Notes under the pieces: generated by a model | What the model was told of the DNA's origin: nothing | The model's input: only the letters and a program-made list of their open reading frames with translations | The model's database searches: none | Source: Auanema rhodensis | Lineage: Eukaryota > Nematoda > Chromadorea > Rhabditida > Rhabditidae | Length of the DNA stretch: 64,000 nt | Reading direction: 5' to 3' | Assembly: GCA_964057225.1 (NCBI GenBank) | Contig: OZ059896.1 | Coordinates: forward strand, 9,858,001-9,922,000 | Program-made: the position numbers and the translations under genes | Part shown: piece by piece, positions 36,793 to 50,136 of the stretch | Numbering within the stretch: the first letter of the stretch is position 1 | Layout of the letters: the number at the start of each line of letters is the position of its first letter

Positions 36793-38104
36793 ATGGTATT
36801 AAAAGTAGTTAAATCTCGTTACTTGCAATATTTACAAAATACCGTACTTCTTATAATTATTCTGTTATGTGGAAATTACTATTTCAACGTTTTAAAAGTC
36901 AGTTTATTTAATTTTAACTTTTGTTAATTAATTTATAAATATAGAATGATAATATAACAAAACGAGAAAAAGCAGAGAATGCTTTAGATGAATGGAAATC
37001 ATGTATGGAACAGAAAATAGCTCAAAGAAGTGAAGATGTTGATGAGGTTGAATATTTAAATTTGTTTTCTATTTTGTTTATTTTTCATTCAACATTTAAG
37101 ATTTGGAACAAAAATTGGAGAGCAATCGAAATATGTGAAAATATCACATTTATAAATGAATTAAATATTATGAAATTGAAGAATTCGGATAGAGCTAAAT
37201 ATCATGTAGTTCCGAAGACCGTAAGCTTTCATTTTTTGTGGCTTTTTTTATTTATAGATCTATTCCTAAGATGCTTATATTACACATTTCTATTTATTAT
37301 ATTTCAGCTTGAATCTAGTACATTAGTAACTATAGGTATAGGATATGATATAGAAGCAGAAGAAATTTTGAAAAAGGTTTTACAGTTAAATTCATAAATT
37401 TTAAAATAGCTTATATCATATCAAGAAACTAATTGCTCCAATTGCTTTCTATGGTGCTGATCCAGTCGTTGATGGAAACAAAGAAGTTTATAACACGATT
37501 GGTAATTTCTTTCCATTAGCAATAGGAGCAAAATCTGGCGTAAAAGAAGCTTCAGTTCTAATAAAAGAAAGTTTGTTAATTTTTGATCTTTTGTATTTAT
37601 ATACTTAGGAAACAAATCATAATTATAACCAGAATATATTTTAAGAAGGATATTCTCGGAAACGTGTTCCACATGTAGATATAATTTATTTTTTAAAAAG
37701 TTTAGTCAAAAAGACAGTAAGAGCCATGTTTTCAATGAAGATGGTTAGTCTAATGAATATTCCAGTTTTATGATAGTTTGTGGTTGAACAACGAAGGAGC
37801 AGAATATGATATTTTGCCTTTACTTTTCAAAGGATCTAAATTGGATGAAGCCGGTATTACTATTTGTCAATTAAATATTGAGGTTTGTATTAAGAAATAT
37901 TTTTATAAAAGTATATATATATCAAAATTATTTTAGTTTCATGTTCCTCGAATTGAAAAAAAGTTGCCATTTGTTCATAAGTTTTTAAAAAATCTTCTTG
38001 ATGATGGCAGGTATGTACTGGTCAGGCCACATCAAGGAATACATTTACGAGCATTTCTCATAAATTTTGAGAATATTAAATGTTTAAAGAAATATATAGT
38101 TTAA
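36793..38104 (+). CDS. FkbM-domain (Methyltransf_21-like) type II membrane protein, copy 2
   Basis: Tandem paralogue of the preceding gene: eight exons and 298 residues, with several exons of identical codon length (40, 23, 23, 39 and 55). It has an N-terminal membrane anchor (about residues 15-31), then a KREKAENALDEW segment. VTIGIGYDIEAEEILKK follows as the SAM-binding start, then FYGADPVV. The active-site-like block is FYDSLWLNNEGAEYDILPLL followed by ITICQLNIE. Here the first acidic residue of D-x-E-G-x-E is Asn (NNEGAE), the reverse of copy 1. Between KKT and FYDSLW the correct intron is 37718-37763 or very close to it; a GT nearer the acceptor would make a 22 nt intron and add stray residues. 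The start ATG follows a TTTAG by two bases. Function is not known; orientation in the secretory pathway is inferred. Confidence 0.85.
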
Positions 38105-39543
38105 TTGTAAGATAATTGTATATTTAATATTATTAATTAATATAAATTTCATGTGCATATTATGATTACTATTTGTTTTTTTAAGATCTAAAAATATAGT
38201 TTGGATTAATGACATATTCTATTTCGATAAAATCAACTGGAACATAAATCATGAAATCTTTATATACAAAAGTGTTCCAATCTCTACTTTCATCGTTTTG
38301 TTTTGTATCGATAATCCATGTGAAGTTGGTTAAATGTTTGTTAGTATGAAAATAAGTTTTCTTTGAAACTTAATTATAAAACAAATTAAAAATTTTTGAA
38401 AAATGTATTACCGAAATAAACAAATATTTACATATATTATATAGTTTATTATATATTATGTGTATGTGTTTTATCTATAAATTTATAGTTAACAAATGAA
38501 ATTAAAACTGTAACAAGTAAGTAAGTAAGCATTAGAATGAACAATCATTATCAAGTTGACTCTTATCTATAACAATCATTAATGATACATTTTCATATGT
38601 CTGAATCATCTCAATATTCTTTTTCCGATTTATTATGTGAATATAATGAATATGAAGTTTCAATTCAGTATATAATGTCATTTCATTTTATTTGAAAAAA
38701 ATTGTTCTGATTTATTCTGAACTTTATAATTTTGATCTATAAAAAAATTTCATTCATATATTAAGAACATAATGATAAGAGCCAGCAACACCCTTCATAT
38801 AAATTCCATTGAAATATTAATAAAAATTAATCACGTATACAGATATTTTATATTTCAAAAATAAATGAAAAATCACAGAAAACAAAATTTAAATTTAAAA
38901 AAAACTACAAATATGTTTTATTATGCTGCTTAAGAAAGCATAAAATGTATTAAAAAGTAATACACACAATTGCTATATTCAATCTGTTAAAGCATCTTTC
39001 TTTCACATGTGTTGCAGCTCCGCGGAACTTATTCAATTAATAAAATGATATCATGCTTTGAATACAACTATTTTAAGTACCCTACGATATAATTTTTAAC
39101 TAATGTTTTATCTGTTTGATGATATCACTTCGTAGCGTCTATGTTGATTTTTTTCATCCAATTCCCAAAACTTTGATGAAAATATTGTTTTAAACGATAC
39201 AAATTATTATTAATTTGACAAATAATCATTTATCACATTAAGTGTTTGATAAAAAAAGTAGCTTCTATGAAGGATTATAGCTAACACCACCTTAATAAGG
39301 ATATTAATACAGTAATACTACAGATTAATTTTTTCATACTGTCAGGTTAAAGCTTCATGTTCAATTCTTTCAACGCAATCTAATCAAATCCCTGTACGTA
39401 CACTGATCTATTAACTATTTCTAACAATTGCAGAAAATGGTTTAGCAAAATAAGTAGTTTTGTTATCAAATTTTGTACGCCTATATAACTATGAAACTAA
39501 TTGATACGATTCGTTCTTCCTGATAAGACCTTAGTCAAGCGCC
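38105..39543. other. Intergenic region upstream of the EGF/VWA gene
   Basis: 1.4 kb of AT-rich sequence. Short runs of AT repeats are present near 38.44 kb. I see no gene or recognisable site. Confidence 0.5.
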
Positions 39544-42500
39544 ATGCAACTTAAAGTTGTGTTGGGGCTCTTAGCCATTTTACAAGGTAATCTAATTTTT
39601 TTTTCTAATAACTAAAAATTATTTATTAGTTGCTGCCTCTTATGAAGTAAAAACTTATGAAGTTCGAGGATTTTGTAATAAGGTTATATCCAATCATGTT
39701 CGAGGTATAGAACGAAATCGAGCTATTTTCTTACCCTATGAAAATATTATATATGAATCGGTATAATTATTATTTTATAAATTATCAAAAAACATAATAC
39801 TTTTCTTACAGTTAAAAAATACATTATCAGATGAAATTAATGGTTTCTTTGTTGAGAAATTCATGTTAGTTCTTTCTATAGTTCATACTCAACATGTAAT
39901 TTATTTATTTTCAGTATTCATGATCATTCTGAGCTTCAAACAGTTACATACCATGGATATATTGTTGTAAATCAAACTCGTGAAAATATTCTGAAACAAT
40001 TGGAAAACTCGAAAGAAAATGTCTTCTTTTTGCTTAGAGAAATTGAATTTGGTAAGTTAAAATTGATAAGAGCAGTTATTTATGTTAAAATATGCAATAC
40101 CTAACATTCTTCTTGGCAATTTAATTAAAATTATTTTGTCTGTTAAAAATAGCGAAGTTTGGATTTTTTTTGTAAAACTCTCAAATATTTACTTTTAATG
40201 AAAATATAATTAATAGAAATTTACAAAAGATAAAAAAGGCGTTCACCAACTTTCTTATCAAAATTAATCCGCAAAAAGATATAAAGTCAATTATTGTCAA
40301 TGTACTAGTTGGTCTGGAATAATCAAAAAACAAATATTAAACTATAATTGATTATTATAACATGATATGCTAACAATTGTAGATTCAATTCCTGTAGAAT
40401 CGGAGGAATTGCTTGGTACCAGCCAAGCTAAAGTTTCTCATTGTTATCACTCCGGTGCATTGCTTCCTAACGGCGTTTGTGTGTGTCCTAAATTCTATGC
40501 TGGAGCGGCTTGTCAAGATATTAAGTTAGCTTTTCTAGAAAAGAAATATTTATAATAATGTTTATTTAGTTGCCAACATTATGGTATTTCGGATACTGGA
40601 CGTTGTTCATGTCCCCCTGGAGTCTATGGAGTCGCATGTGAATCAAGTATTATTGTTTCTTCTTCTCATTTAAAATGAGATTCATAATTCAGAGGGATGC
40701 TTACCTGTTGTTCAGGACACTATTGACGATAACGAAAAATCTTTTATGCTAGTTATCAATCAAAATACTGCTCAAGCATATGCAATTAATCAATTTGTCA
40801 CTCAATTTTCTTCATTTCTTAATCCTAATATTACATATGTCTCATATAGATTAACTCATTATATCAAATCAGGTAATTGTTCGAAAATATTTTACAAAAA
40901 AATTTTAATTTCTTCAGATGCCTATTCGATCATTGAAACTTTTAATGTTTATAACTACACAACTTTCATTGAATACGTCTCATCTTTGAACGTTTTGCCT
41001 TTAGATAATGGTTCTATTCACCAACCTCATTTCACTGCCATCAGTCAAGCTCATTCACAGTGATTTTTCTTGTAAGGGTTAAAGCAACTTTAATAACACA
41101 TATTGCAGGCATGAGGGTCTGAGAGGATTGTCACCAATGTATGTACTTGCTAATACAGGAGCTTCAGATTATATAAATATGCACGATTCTATTGCCAGAA
41201 TGACTACGTGGAGAACAAGAGTTAGACAGATTTATAATATTTAATATGATATAATAATTTAAGATGCTTTTTATATATGTAACTAATACAGTCACAGGAG
41301 ATGACTTATCAGATGCTTCTCACGATTCTATTCGACGCTTGAGTCATGCAGTAATTGGAGATGTGTTATACATTAATAGAATGGAAATCAATACAGTGTG
41401 TATAAGAAAACTTCAATAATAATAATAATAATAACATATTCATTGATAAATCAAATTATTTAGATTATGAATGCTTTTGCTCATGAATACACTTACAACG
41501 AAGTATCAGCTGCTCGATATGGTATTAGAAACAGTGATCCCGTGGACATTACGATAGATCCAAATGAAGGATTTTTGTTATTAATTGGAGAGAGTGGATC
41601 AAGTATGTTATATACATATTTCAAATTTATTTTACAACTTTTTTTTTGTTACAAATTTGTTATTTTCAGTGAACGATGTCAAAATTGTTGATGATTCATC
41701 GAATGTTTTAAACCCAACTGTTAATGGTTCCTTCTTCTTTGTAAGTTTAAGTAAAAATTAATTTTAACTAAAAATATTTTATATTAATTTATTATTATTA
41801 TATTCAACTTATTACAGTATGCCTCACCCGCAAGTTTACAAAATGTTAAGCATATTATCGTTACCTCAACCGCTCCCTATTCATACAAAAAACTTCATTT
41901 TGATTATCGTATCACAGCATTAGTGACATTCTCATCAGATCCTGATGTTGATGTCGGCATTCAAGCAATGATGTCTGGTAATTTATTTTGTATTTGTTTT
42001 TTTCCTTGTACTTTTCTATTTAAGACATACCTAATTATGCAACTGCCTTACAACTTGGAGTTACCGGACAATCTGTGCTTTCTATATATGATCTCTCTAC
42101 CGGAGAAACAGTAACTGATTCGTTTGTTTCCACTCCACGTCCATCATGTAGTTTCAATTTATTATTTGATACATCAAACTTCAGATGCACACCTGGTGCA
42201 CTTGGGTAAAATTGGAAAAAAAACATTTTGTTTTATAACAAGCTTATTACAGAGTTCAGATAACGACACCTGTAAATGAATATAACCATATAAGAATTAT
42301 TCCATCATATTGCAATCAAATGAGTAAGTAAAAGTTTCATTTTAATTTTACACACTGAACCATTTTTCAGGTATTGCTCCACTCCCATCATTCATTTGTA
42401 GCAATGGTGGTACACTTAATTCTGATGGAACGAAATGTACTTGTACAGAACATTATACGGGAGATCATTGTGATCAGATCATTTGTCTTAATGGAGGAAC

Positions 42501-45500
42501 TGTAAACTTATTCCCGGACTCAGATAATCCCTGTGTTTGCCGACATGGCTACGGAGGACGTTATTGCGAAGATTGTTAGTTTATTTCTTAATATATTTAA
42601 AAAAAACAAATACATATTCATCTAAGTATATTCCAAACAATCATAAATCTTACTTACAGTGACATGTAACGGCCCATCCATTGAAAATACAGATTATTCC
42701 AAAAAAGCATTGGCGTTTGTTATTCAAAGTAGTATGTCTCAAGCTTCGGTATTTTTCAAATTCAATTTAAAAAGTTCAAATTGAACTTATAGATTTCATC
42801 GAAAATCAAAACAGGAATATCAACAATGCTTTTAAGTATTCCAAAAGAAGATCAATTTTCTGAATACTTATTGACTACTTTCAATAACGTATGTTTAATA
42901 TTATTTTTAATCAAAATTTCATTTTTATGAATCTTTTCAGAATACATTAGGTCACTACGATCTTAATAATAAAGCATACCAAAACCAAACAGACTTTAAA
43001 ACAGCTATCAGTGAAATTTCTTATCAGTAAAATCTTATTATATATTCATTAGAATAGAAATAAAAATAAAATACTCATAATGAATATATCTTGTTTTAGA
43101 GCTTCTGCAGCATCAACGCAAGACTCTTTATCTGCTCTGTTAACTACTGTCTTATTTTCTACTCCTCGATCTACAGTTTACTTGTTTGTTGATTCACCAG
43201 CAGAAAATGTCGCTGAACTGGAATACGTTGTGTATAATATGAAGATGTAAATTACAAATTAACAAAATATTTTTTTAAGAATGGAAACAGTAGAGCTTCA
43301 AATTCGTTTGAATATAATTGTTACTGCCCCATTTGGTATTCAGGGTTTGTGCATGTCAGCTGGAGACCGGGAAGTATTTGCTCGAATTGCTCGATTAACT
43401 GGAGGAATCATCATGAATCTATGTAATAAATATGAAGCTAATAGCCAAGATCCAATTGTGCAAGTAAGTCACCACGATCTATTGTACAAATATTGTTTGT
43501 TTTCTCTTTGAAGCTCCTTTCTACTGCTGGTTCAATGCATCATCAAATTCAAATTCTACAAGAAAAATATTCAAATTCCTGCTCTAAACGAATTGACTTC
43601 AGTCCATCTCAATATCCAGCTGAATTATACATTTACGTTAACTCTGGTAATGCTATTCAACATTCATCTTGTAAATAGATTTCTATATATATATATATAT
43701 AGATGTGACAAGCGAATTCACTGCTGAATATGCAGATAAAACTCATCCAGGAACATTTATTCCTCTTCAGCCAGTTGCTCAAATTCCATTCGTAGGATTC
43801 TATCATTTGAGTTTGCAGAACGGTACAGCTGCAGGGTATGTGTGTATATTCATGATTCAAAGAAAATGAATGTCTTAGATTTACACTAATGGTTGAACCT
43901 GTTTCTGGTGCAGCAGAGTGTTTAATCCAAATTTCTGAAGTAAGTAAGATAACAGCTACTGTAGGATTTTCTGATAATCCAAGCACTGATACACTTGGTC
44001 GTGCACAGCCATACGGTATATTTTCAGTACAATCTAGTTTAAATTAAATATATTATAGGAATTAGTGTTTCTCCAGTCGTGCATTTCAATTCTATTTTCC
44101 AAAATGAGCCTGTAGTACAGATCAAAATGTTCGATGAAATAGATAGAGATCTCTTTAGGTTAGAAGAAGATGAATCGAAAGCTAAAAAAATGTTTTTCAG
44201 TGCTCTGGGAAAAAAACGATCAGGCTGTACTTTTGAATACTTCTTTGATAATGTAGCTTGCAAGTCACCAAATACTGATACTATTTTTACTGTAAGTTAC
44301 TTGAATTTTTGAAATATATTTCAAATCTCAAATTTTAGATTAAAATTGACATAGGAGATAGAATTTTCACAAGAGTTGCTAGAGGATTCTGCTTCATAAC
44401 TGATGGCATGTGCTTGAATAATGGTGCATATGGTACAAACATGGTTTTCTTATGTCTTATAAGTCTTTGTGTATATTATAGATGATAAAACAAAAACGTG
44501 TTCATGCAAAAAACATTATGAAGGAAAATATTGTGAACTCCCAATTTGTGAAAACGGTGGAGGAGGAACAACAACAAATACATGTAGTTGCGATGGAAGC
44601 GTTACTAACAAACCGGCATATACAGGAGATTTCTGTGAATACCGTAAGCTAATTACTATGTTTTATTCATTTTATTGTTGAATTAATAGTCAATTGTCCT
44701 AAAGCCAACTACATTCAAGCTGCATTAGATAACACTATGGTCTACAAACAGGTACATATTGGAATATTATTATAAATTCTATAATATTGTTTTAGGTTAC
44801 ATTTTTGTTGGATGTGAATTCAGCACAAACTTTAACATATTTAATGTTACAATATACTGTTAAAGACTTCTTGAATAAAGCTTGGATGTTAGATAATTTT
44901 CAATATCAATTCACTTTGATAACATTCACAGATACAGGTATAATATATTATTAATATTTAGTTTATGTCAAATATTGAATTTCAGATGTTACCAATGTAA
45001 TTAGTACTACAAATCCGAAGTTATTCCTTCAAAAATTCAATAGTCTTCTTAGCAAGTACAAACAAGCTACTAACGTTGGCAAAACAGCAATGGCTGATGC
45101 TTTGTCAAATGTCAGTTAATTTACATGTCGAATGATTTTTTCAAAAAAAAACTTTTATAGGCTTACGCAATCACAATTGATCCTCCAGCAATCCTCTTTG
45201 TATTTACAGGAGATGATTCTAATTCCGGTACAGCAAAGATGAGCGAATTTGTATCGCAATCTTTTGGAACTCAAGTATATTATTATATTTTATTATATCC
45301 AATAATTAAATATTCAGACTAATATTTTCTATATTCCTACTAATTCTTCTCAAGCATATCCCAAAACGTTTCCCATGATGTCTCCTGTCAGATTCACAGG
45401 TGGCAGAAGTTTTAAGATGACACCATATGATGTTCAACCTGTAAAAATTTTTTATTTTTCATAGTTATATCAATATTTTTATTTAGCTAACAGATGTGTT

Positions 45501-47884
45501 GGTTTCAGCATTAAATGAAAATGGTTTGGTTATTGACGACGGCGAACCTGTAAGCATTTCATTCAATGTACGAGTAATTTAAATTATATATTAAGGATTG
45601 TTCAAATGGATATACTTTCCATTTTGCTGTCGACCAGGTAGCATCAGCTGTTGTTTTAACTTTTTCTGGTAAAGGAATTTTGCCAAGCAATGTAACAATA
45701 ATGGATTCAGCTAGTTAGATAATATATACAAATATAACATTCTCCCATATATTTCCAGGCTTTGATATCAGTAAAAGTTCTGGATATAAGGTTCTTTTCA
45801 ATAATGATGAGACTCTTGTAATTTCTATTGGTCAGTTATTATCAATAATCTAAAATAGTTTTCTCGTTCATCTCTTACAGCTGTTACACCTGGAGAGACT
45901 ACGGGAGGAACATGGAGTGCTAAAATCTTTGCTCCAACATATTGTACTATTCAGGTATAATTTTTGTCCAAGTTATATGATATGATAATTCTCTAAGGTT
46001 CGCGTCAATTCTCCTATTCAAATCATACCTGGTTTCACTGAAGATCCAAATGATGATTTTCCAAAAGATTATCCTTTCACACCTTATGGTTCTACTGCAA
46101 CATTATTTTGAATTATATCGTATAATTATTTAGGCAAGAACAAAGCTAGTCACGTGCTTTTCCGAGTAGCAGGCTCTCAAGGCGTGAATCAAGGCGTGGA
46201 GCTTACAGCATTAGATATCTATGCATCTGATATTTATTTTCCTTCTGCAAAGGCTGTGGAGACAAAAACGGAAAGTGTGGCCCTCGAAAAACGTTGGAAA
46301 GCATGTGCTTACGGCTTTGTCACTCCTAGCATTAATGTTTGTAAAATCGTATTTCAAACATCAGCTGATAATTTTCTTTTTCAGCACACTAGTACTGCTT
46401 ACCAAAAATTCATTGTATATGGTATAGACAATGGAGGTCATGAATTCCAAAGAACGTTCCCAATGTCATTTATGAGTAATTTTTCTTCTACCACTTTTTT
46501 TGTTTAGAAATTATCTATATAGAAACAAGTGACACAACAATCACATGTAAATATGGAACTCGTGATGACAGTGGTATGTGTACTTGTAACGAACAGCATG
46601 TTGGAGAAACTTGCATAAATCGTGTTTGTCAAAACGGTGGAATATCTTCATTCGGTATTTGCATCTGTCTTAATAGTTACTATGGGCCGTACTGTGAACA
46701 ACGTGGGTTCTTGAAAGTTTTATTCATTTAACTTATAGGTAATCTATCATTATACATTTGCTTTATAGCTTACCATCCATCGACAACTACGGCTGCTCCA
46801 ACAACCAGCACATCTACAGTCTCTACATCTACAGTCTCTACAGCTACAGTCTCTACAGCTACAGTCTCTACAGCTACAGTGTCTACAGCTGCAGTCTCTA
46901 CAGCTACAGTGTCTACAGCTGCAGTCTCTACATCTACAGTCTCTGCACCTGCTAGTCCCACTACTAAGGGAACAGTAACGGCAGTTATTACGGATGTACC
47001 ATCAGTTAAATGTGATCCATCTGCTATGAACTACTACATCTCATTTTTCACTGATGGTTCCTTCGATTCGACATCAATTGAAAATGATGTAAGTTTTTCT
47101 ATTAATTCCAACAAGCATGTTTGCATATTATTATATAGGGCCAAGAAACAGTAATAACTACATTAGCCTCTAAACTATCCCTTGGACAGCAAACAATGCA
47201 ATTTCCAACACGATTCACCTTTGGAGGTACATAATATAAGATTAATGTGTAATATTTAATATTTAATAATTCAGTAATTGCTGATAATTTTTATGGTGGT
47301 ATTGATTTAAAGATGGATAGCATGACTAAGGACATGGAAACCATTATTAACGCAATTGATGCTTATTCAACATATAATGTGCAAACGTATACTAAGTTTC
47401 CTATAGATAGTAGCTAAACGGATGATATATTCAGATCAATTGATATGTATGTGAATGATTATTTCAAAGATGACGGTAATGCAAATCCTCAATTCGCTAT
47501 TATTATACTAGATAATGCGTAAGTAATACTATAAAACCTATGTCATATAAAATCTAATTTCTAGATATGAGCTTCTACTTGATGATTTAAAGAGTTCTGT
47601 ACAGAAACTACGAGAAGTAAAATTGATTTATGTTTCTTTCTTCTATATGCATTTTCAGAAAAATATCAGGGTATTGGGAGTAGATATGGGATTACAAATG
47701 AATCGTTTTGAGGGAATTCTCGAAAATGATAATACATTTTCTGAAACTGACCCGAACAACATATCAGCCTTTATCATTGGCCGAATTTGTGCTTAGTAAG
47801 ATATTTCATCAAGCTCTTTAAAATAAATTTTTTTACAGCAGACCAATCTCCACCAATGAGCAAAAAGCTGTCAATTTCTTTTGA
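39544..47884 (+). CDS. Large secreted multi-EGF/VWA protein
   Basis: A long extracellular protein of roughly 1,900-2,000 residues in about 40 short exons. A signal peptide (MQLKVVLGLLAILQVAAS) is followed by repeated blocks. Each block has a pair of EGF-like domains (for example CHSGALL..VCVCPKFYAGAAC type, CSNGG..CTCTEHYTGDHC, CLNNG..CSCKKHYEGKYC and CKYGT..CTCNEQHVGETC). The first three pairs are followed by a VWA-like alpha/beta region (SFMLVINQNT, ALAFVIQSS, VTFLLDVNS) and a beta-rich domain. After the fourth EGF pair comes a Thr/Ser/Ala/Val mucin-like linker of nine 15 bp repeats, then a last VWA-like domain (YYISFFTDGS... FAIIILDNA... IRVLGVDMG). The VWA-like regions do not show a clear DxSxS metal site. 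The layout resembles nematode secreted EGF/VWA proteins of the IRG-7 (F40F4.6) sort, but I saw no lectin motif and do not assign orthology. An intron of about 330 nt (40051-40382) is longer than the rest. Confidence 0.8.
46810..46944 (+). repeat. Nine 15 bp coding minisatellite units
   Basis: Nine in-frame units derived from ACATCTACAGTCTCT encode T-S/A-T/A-V-S pentapeptides in the linker of the EGF/VWA protein. Variant units alternate (TATVS, TAAVS, TSTVS), indicating internal duplication. A Thr/Ser-rich linker of this type is probably O-glycosylated. Confidence 0.95.
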
Positions 47885-48502
47885 AACAGTCAAATATTAT
47901 AATGTATTTCTTTAACTTTGTTTTGTATGAAGGTTACAATTATTAATAAATATAATACATTTATTTAATTATTTAAGAATAGAACCATTTTTAATGTCAG
48001 CAACGAATAGCCAACAAGGCTAAGTACTGTTCGAAAGATCAATTATAATGGAAATTCCATACACATGCAAAACGTGCTAACAGTGCCCGTAAAAACAATA
48101 AAAGTCAAGAAAAAAACATGAATTTAAAGAGACAGAACGATGAAGAGCAAAGAGAAAAGTCATTATTTACAGTATTTGTATGTAGAACTACCAAATTCAT
48201 TGCTTATAGTAAAAACTACATAGCCGTAAAACCCTTCTAATGACGAAGAATGATAAACTTAAAGCTAAGCTATTTCTAGGATCAATTTTTTTTTCAGAAA
48301 AAAAATAAGATTAACAACAACGAAAACGAAGATATACAGTATTACGAATATTACTAAAAATTTCAAAATTTAGCTTAAGCTCAATTTAAAATCATTATCT
48401 AATTTTTCTTTTGTGCAGATACACATGTTGAAACTAACTAACCATATCTATATTGACAAGTCGCTTGAAAAATTATAGTTATATTAAATTATAACTCATT
48501 GT
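47885..48502. other. Convergent intergenic region
   Basis: The shared 3' flank of the EGF/VWA gene and the opposite-strand lin-1 homologue. It contains AATAAA-like signals (47946 and nearby). Nothing else is recognised. Confidence 0.5.
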
Positions 48503-50136
48503 TTACACAGGAGGAAATTGAAAAATAGGTTGGGAAGGTACTTTAGGAGTAGACAACGGTGACCTAAAACTCTTCAATAAGATAAATAACAAAGCTTTTT
48601 ATTACCTAAAAGGACTAATAACTGCATTCATTATTGGTGAGTTTGGTCCATATATCGAAGCTGAAGCTAAGGCGAACAATTGTAACTGAAAGTAATGATT
48701 GTTTTGAAAAATATGAAAAAAAATTAATTTCTTACTTGTTGGGGCAACATAAAAGGTGACATTTGTGCCATAATGTTCAGAGGTGAAATAACAGTGTAAG
48801 GTAAAGTAGGATTAAGATACTGTGTAGCACTAAGATTTAATGGATCAGGGCGAGGCCTTCGGCTAAAACATTTTAATGGTAAATATAATAATTCACACTT
48901 TGATAACCGATACCTTTCTTTTTGAGGAGGTGGACTAGACTTCCGCTTTCTAGATTGGCTATCATCACTCTGAACCGAGCTTGGTCGAGAAGGGCCTGGT
49001 AGAGCAAGTGGAAGATGTGATGAGTTAGCGTTACTGACAGATGATGTTACGCTTGTTGGAGAACAAGAACTAAAAATCTTGTTATTAAAATAAAAACACA
49101 AAATACTATACCTTTCAGTTGGTGAAGGTGTATCATTCGTACTTCCACCAGTAACATTAAGAGAAGCTAATTGCTCAGCGGAAGAAAAACGCATAGGCGT
49201 AACTTGGTTTTCAGGTGATGAAGCTTGATTAACTTGAGGGGAGGTGCTTGGATCTGAAAGACACACATAAATTTGAACAATGTCATGAAATAACTCACCA
49301 AAAATATCATTGATGATAGGATATTCCGCTTTGATATCTTTCAATAATTGCGAGTTGGATGATACAGGAATATTTTTAATTCCTAATACTCTGGCCATGT
49401 GTTGTGATTGCGCTGCCAGGGAATTCTCAGGATAATTAACAAAGCGATACACAAACTTTTGTCCGATAACCTGATATAACTTCCAATAATAAAACGAAAA
49501 ATGATTGAAATGTTACCTTCTTGATGATATCTTTATCATAATAATATCTTAATGCTCTAGATAACTTATCGTAGTTCATTTGTGGTTTTGCTTTACGCTG
49601 ACCCCATAATCTGGCAACAGCTTCAGCATCGAGTAGCTGAACACTATATATTAAAAAATATACGGAAAATAATAATTTACCTTAAATTCTCCAGGCCGAT
49701 TAGTCCATTGGATGAGGTTTGGGTGATCACCCAATTGTAGTAGCTCTAATAAAAACTGCCAAAGCGTTATATTAGAATCACATTGTCGATCTAAAAACAA
49801 AAAATAACTTTAGTACAGAGCAAAAAAAAATACTTGAAAAATCCATGTCTATTGACTGATTTCCAGGAGAGCCGTGGTTGGCAGATAAAGCTTCCATTTC
49901 TTTTTTAGGAGACCAATCCTCTGAAAATAAATATAATTAACGAAAGTCTCTAATGATACAAGATTTTAAATATTTATCCATGCATATATAATAAAATCTT
50001 TTTAAAAAACTGTCGGAATGGTAATTTAATGATTTGAGAACAAAAAATAAGAACGGTAGGCTATCGATTGATGAATGTTAGGTGGAGAAAACTCGTTTAT
50101 GGGAGGTGGTAGGGGTTGTACAGATGAAGACATCAT
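48503..50136 (-). CDS. lin-1: LIN-1/ELK-type ETS transcription factor
   Basis: LIN-1 is the nuclear ETS factor downstream of Ras/ERK that represses vulval fate in C. elegans until phosphorylated. The ten-exon model gives about 378 residues. The ETS domain (about 64-145) has the three tryptophans: [14 protein letters not shown] and [10 protein letters not shown], followed by the recognition segment [11 protein letters not shown] and the LIN-1-like [15 protein letters not shown]. The rest is a disordered Ser/Pro region with about fifteen S/T-P sites, an IKAE SUMO consensus near Lys180, a basic RKRK patch, and PLNLS, similar to a CtBP-binding motif. It ends in [20 protein letters not shown] is the ERK docking (FxFP) motif known in LIN-1. 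All introns after exon 1 have clean borders (for example exons 49921-down, 49683-49790 and 49517-49636). The first exon is less sure: it starts at the second ATG of a cluster preceded by TTTTTTAG (possible trans-splice acceptor) and joins through a weak GTTCTT donor. The C-terminal FQFP and ETS features make the family call strong. Confidence 0.92.

Noticed and set aside
37742-37763. 22 nt intron in FkbM copy 2
   Set aside because: Too short to splice; a GTAAGA donor 24 nt upstream gives a normal intron and a protein that aligns with copy 1.
46770-46961. Val/Glu-rich minus-strand frame
   Set aside because: Antisense shadow of the coding minisatellite.
48724-49452. 242-codon minus-strand frame over lin-1
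   Set aside because: It reads through three lin-1 introns that happen to stay open; the spliced model restores conserved sequence and clean GT-AG borders.
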